Assembly: GCA_934757255.1 (NCBI GenBank) | Contig: CAKVLL010000008.1 | Span: 1-64,000, forward strand | Source: an uncultured Candidatus Melainabacteria bacterium | GTDB lineage: Bacteria; Cyanobacteriota; Vampirovibrionia; Gastranaerophilales; Gastranaerophilaceae | Direction of reading: 5' to 3' | DNA length: 64,000 bases | In this document: positions 63,872-64,000 of the stretch, in pieces | Layout: each line of letters opens with the position of its first letter | How positions within the stretch are numbered: position 1 is the stretch's first letter | The notes under the pieces: generated by a model | Databases searched by the model: none | The model's input: the letters and a program-made list of their open reading frames with translations, nothing else | What the model was told of the DNA's origin: nothing | Position numbers and translations under genes: made by a program

Positions 63872-64000
63872 AAGGGAATGAGGGAATATGGTAATAAGGG
63901 AATAAGAGGTTTTTGAAATATTGTAAATATAATGCGTTAATTTGGCATATTATATAATGAAAAATTTAATACCACTTATTACCCTATTACCTTATTACCA
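63872..64000. repeat. GGGAATAAGG-family inverted repeat element, cut by window end
   Basis: The left arm 63872-63905 and the beginning of a right arm (63974-64000) match the elements upstream of dnaK and between groES and groEL. The interior of about 70 bases ends with ATTTAATACCACTTATTACC, the reverse of 43866-43880. The right end is outside the window. Confidence 0.7.

Overview
The window is AT-rich bacterial chromosome with dense genes in short runs on both strands and no phage, CRISPR array or complete insertion sequence. It suggests a fermentative or anaerobic diderm from the non-photosynthetic cyanobacterial relatives (Gastranaerophilales / Melainabacteria, Vampirovibrionia). This placement is an inference from very AT-rich codon use, an ADP-heptose-type glycosyltransferase, a DapL-like aminotransferase, and several lineage-type hypothetical proteins with Asn/Tyr-rich N-termini. 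No 16S gene or marker was available to confirm it.

Layout. 1-4.8 kb: tRNA-Gly(GCC) with its promoter, two coupled hypothetical genes, an HMGL-like aldolase, a secreted protein, and an overlapping pair of degenerate PurN-like and PurD-like genes. 4.9-19.6 kb: TPR protein and recN; the hisS-thrC-proB operon; dapF, aroF, a family 9 glycosyltransferase, an EamA transporter; the coaBC-NIF3-secreted protein operon; dnaK. 19.6-33.3 kb: many small secreted or membrane proteins, mazG, a parvulin isomerase, a P-loop ATPase, a metallophosphoesterase-like protein, a membrane-anchored Hsp20, a phospholipase D-like protein, a ChbG/HpnK deacetylase and a 1033-residue helicase-nuclease. 33.5-46 kb: fusA, an EF-hand protein, glyQ, an S23 four-helix-bundle cassette, two overlapping APC amino acid permeases, groEL and groES, a zinc metallopeptidase. 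46.1-47.3 kb: the largest gene-free stretch, holding a nested palindromic element and an AT-rich iteron array. 47.3-64 kb: an Hcp-like protein lacking most cluster ligands, a DapL-like aminotransferase, a coiled-coil protein, a PilZ protein, serS, the M16 peptidase-UPF0173-bioA-panB run, a lone LuxR helix-turn-helix, folP, mnmG, panC and a membrane protein.

How it works together. Cofactor synthesis is strongly represented: pantothenate (panB, panC), coenzyme A (coaBC), biotin (bioA) and folate (folP). Amino acid, cell wall and aromatic genes (thrC, proB, dapF, DapL-like, aroF) sit beside tRNA synthetases (hisS, glyQ, serS), elongation factor G and the DnaK and GroE chaperones.

The most unusual signals are: (1) the iteron-like array at 46.88-47.27 kb, a candidate replication origin or multi-site regulatory region; (2) the neighbouring Hcp paralogue that has lost most hybrid-cluster ligands; (3) an S23 gene framed by perfect 31-bp inverted repeats, laid out like the intervening sequences of 23S rRNA genes; (4) a recurring promoter layout with the -10 box 5-7 bases before the start codon, predicting leaderless mRNAs; (5) several families of palindromic repeats, two of which interrupt coaBC and bioA in frame and one of which sits between groES and groEL. 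All starts, family calls and alignments were made by eye from the sequence and remembered family motifs; no searches were run.
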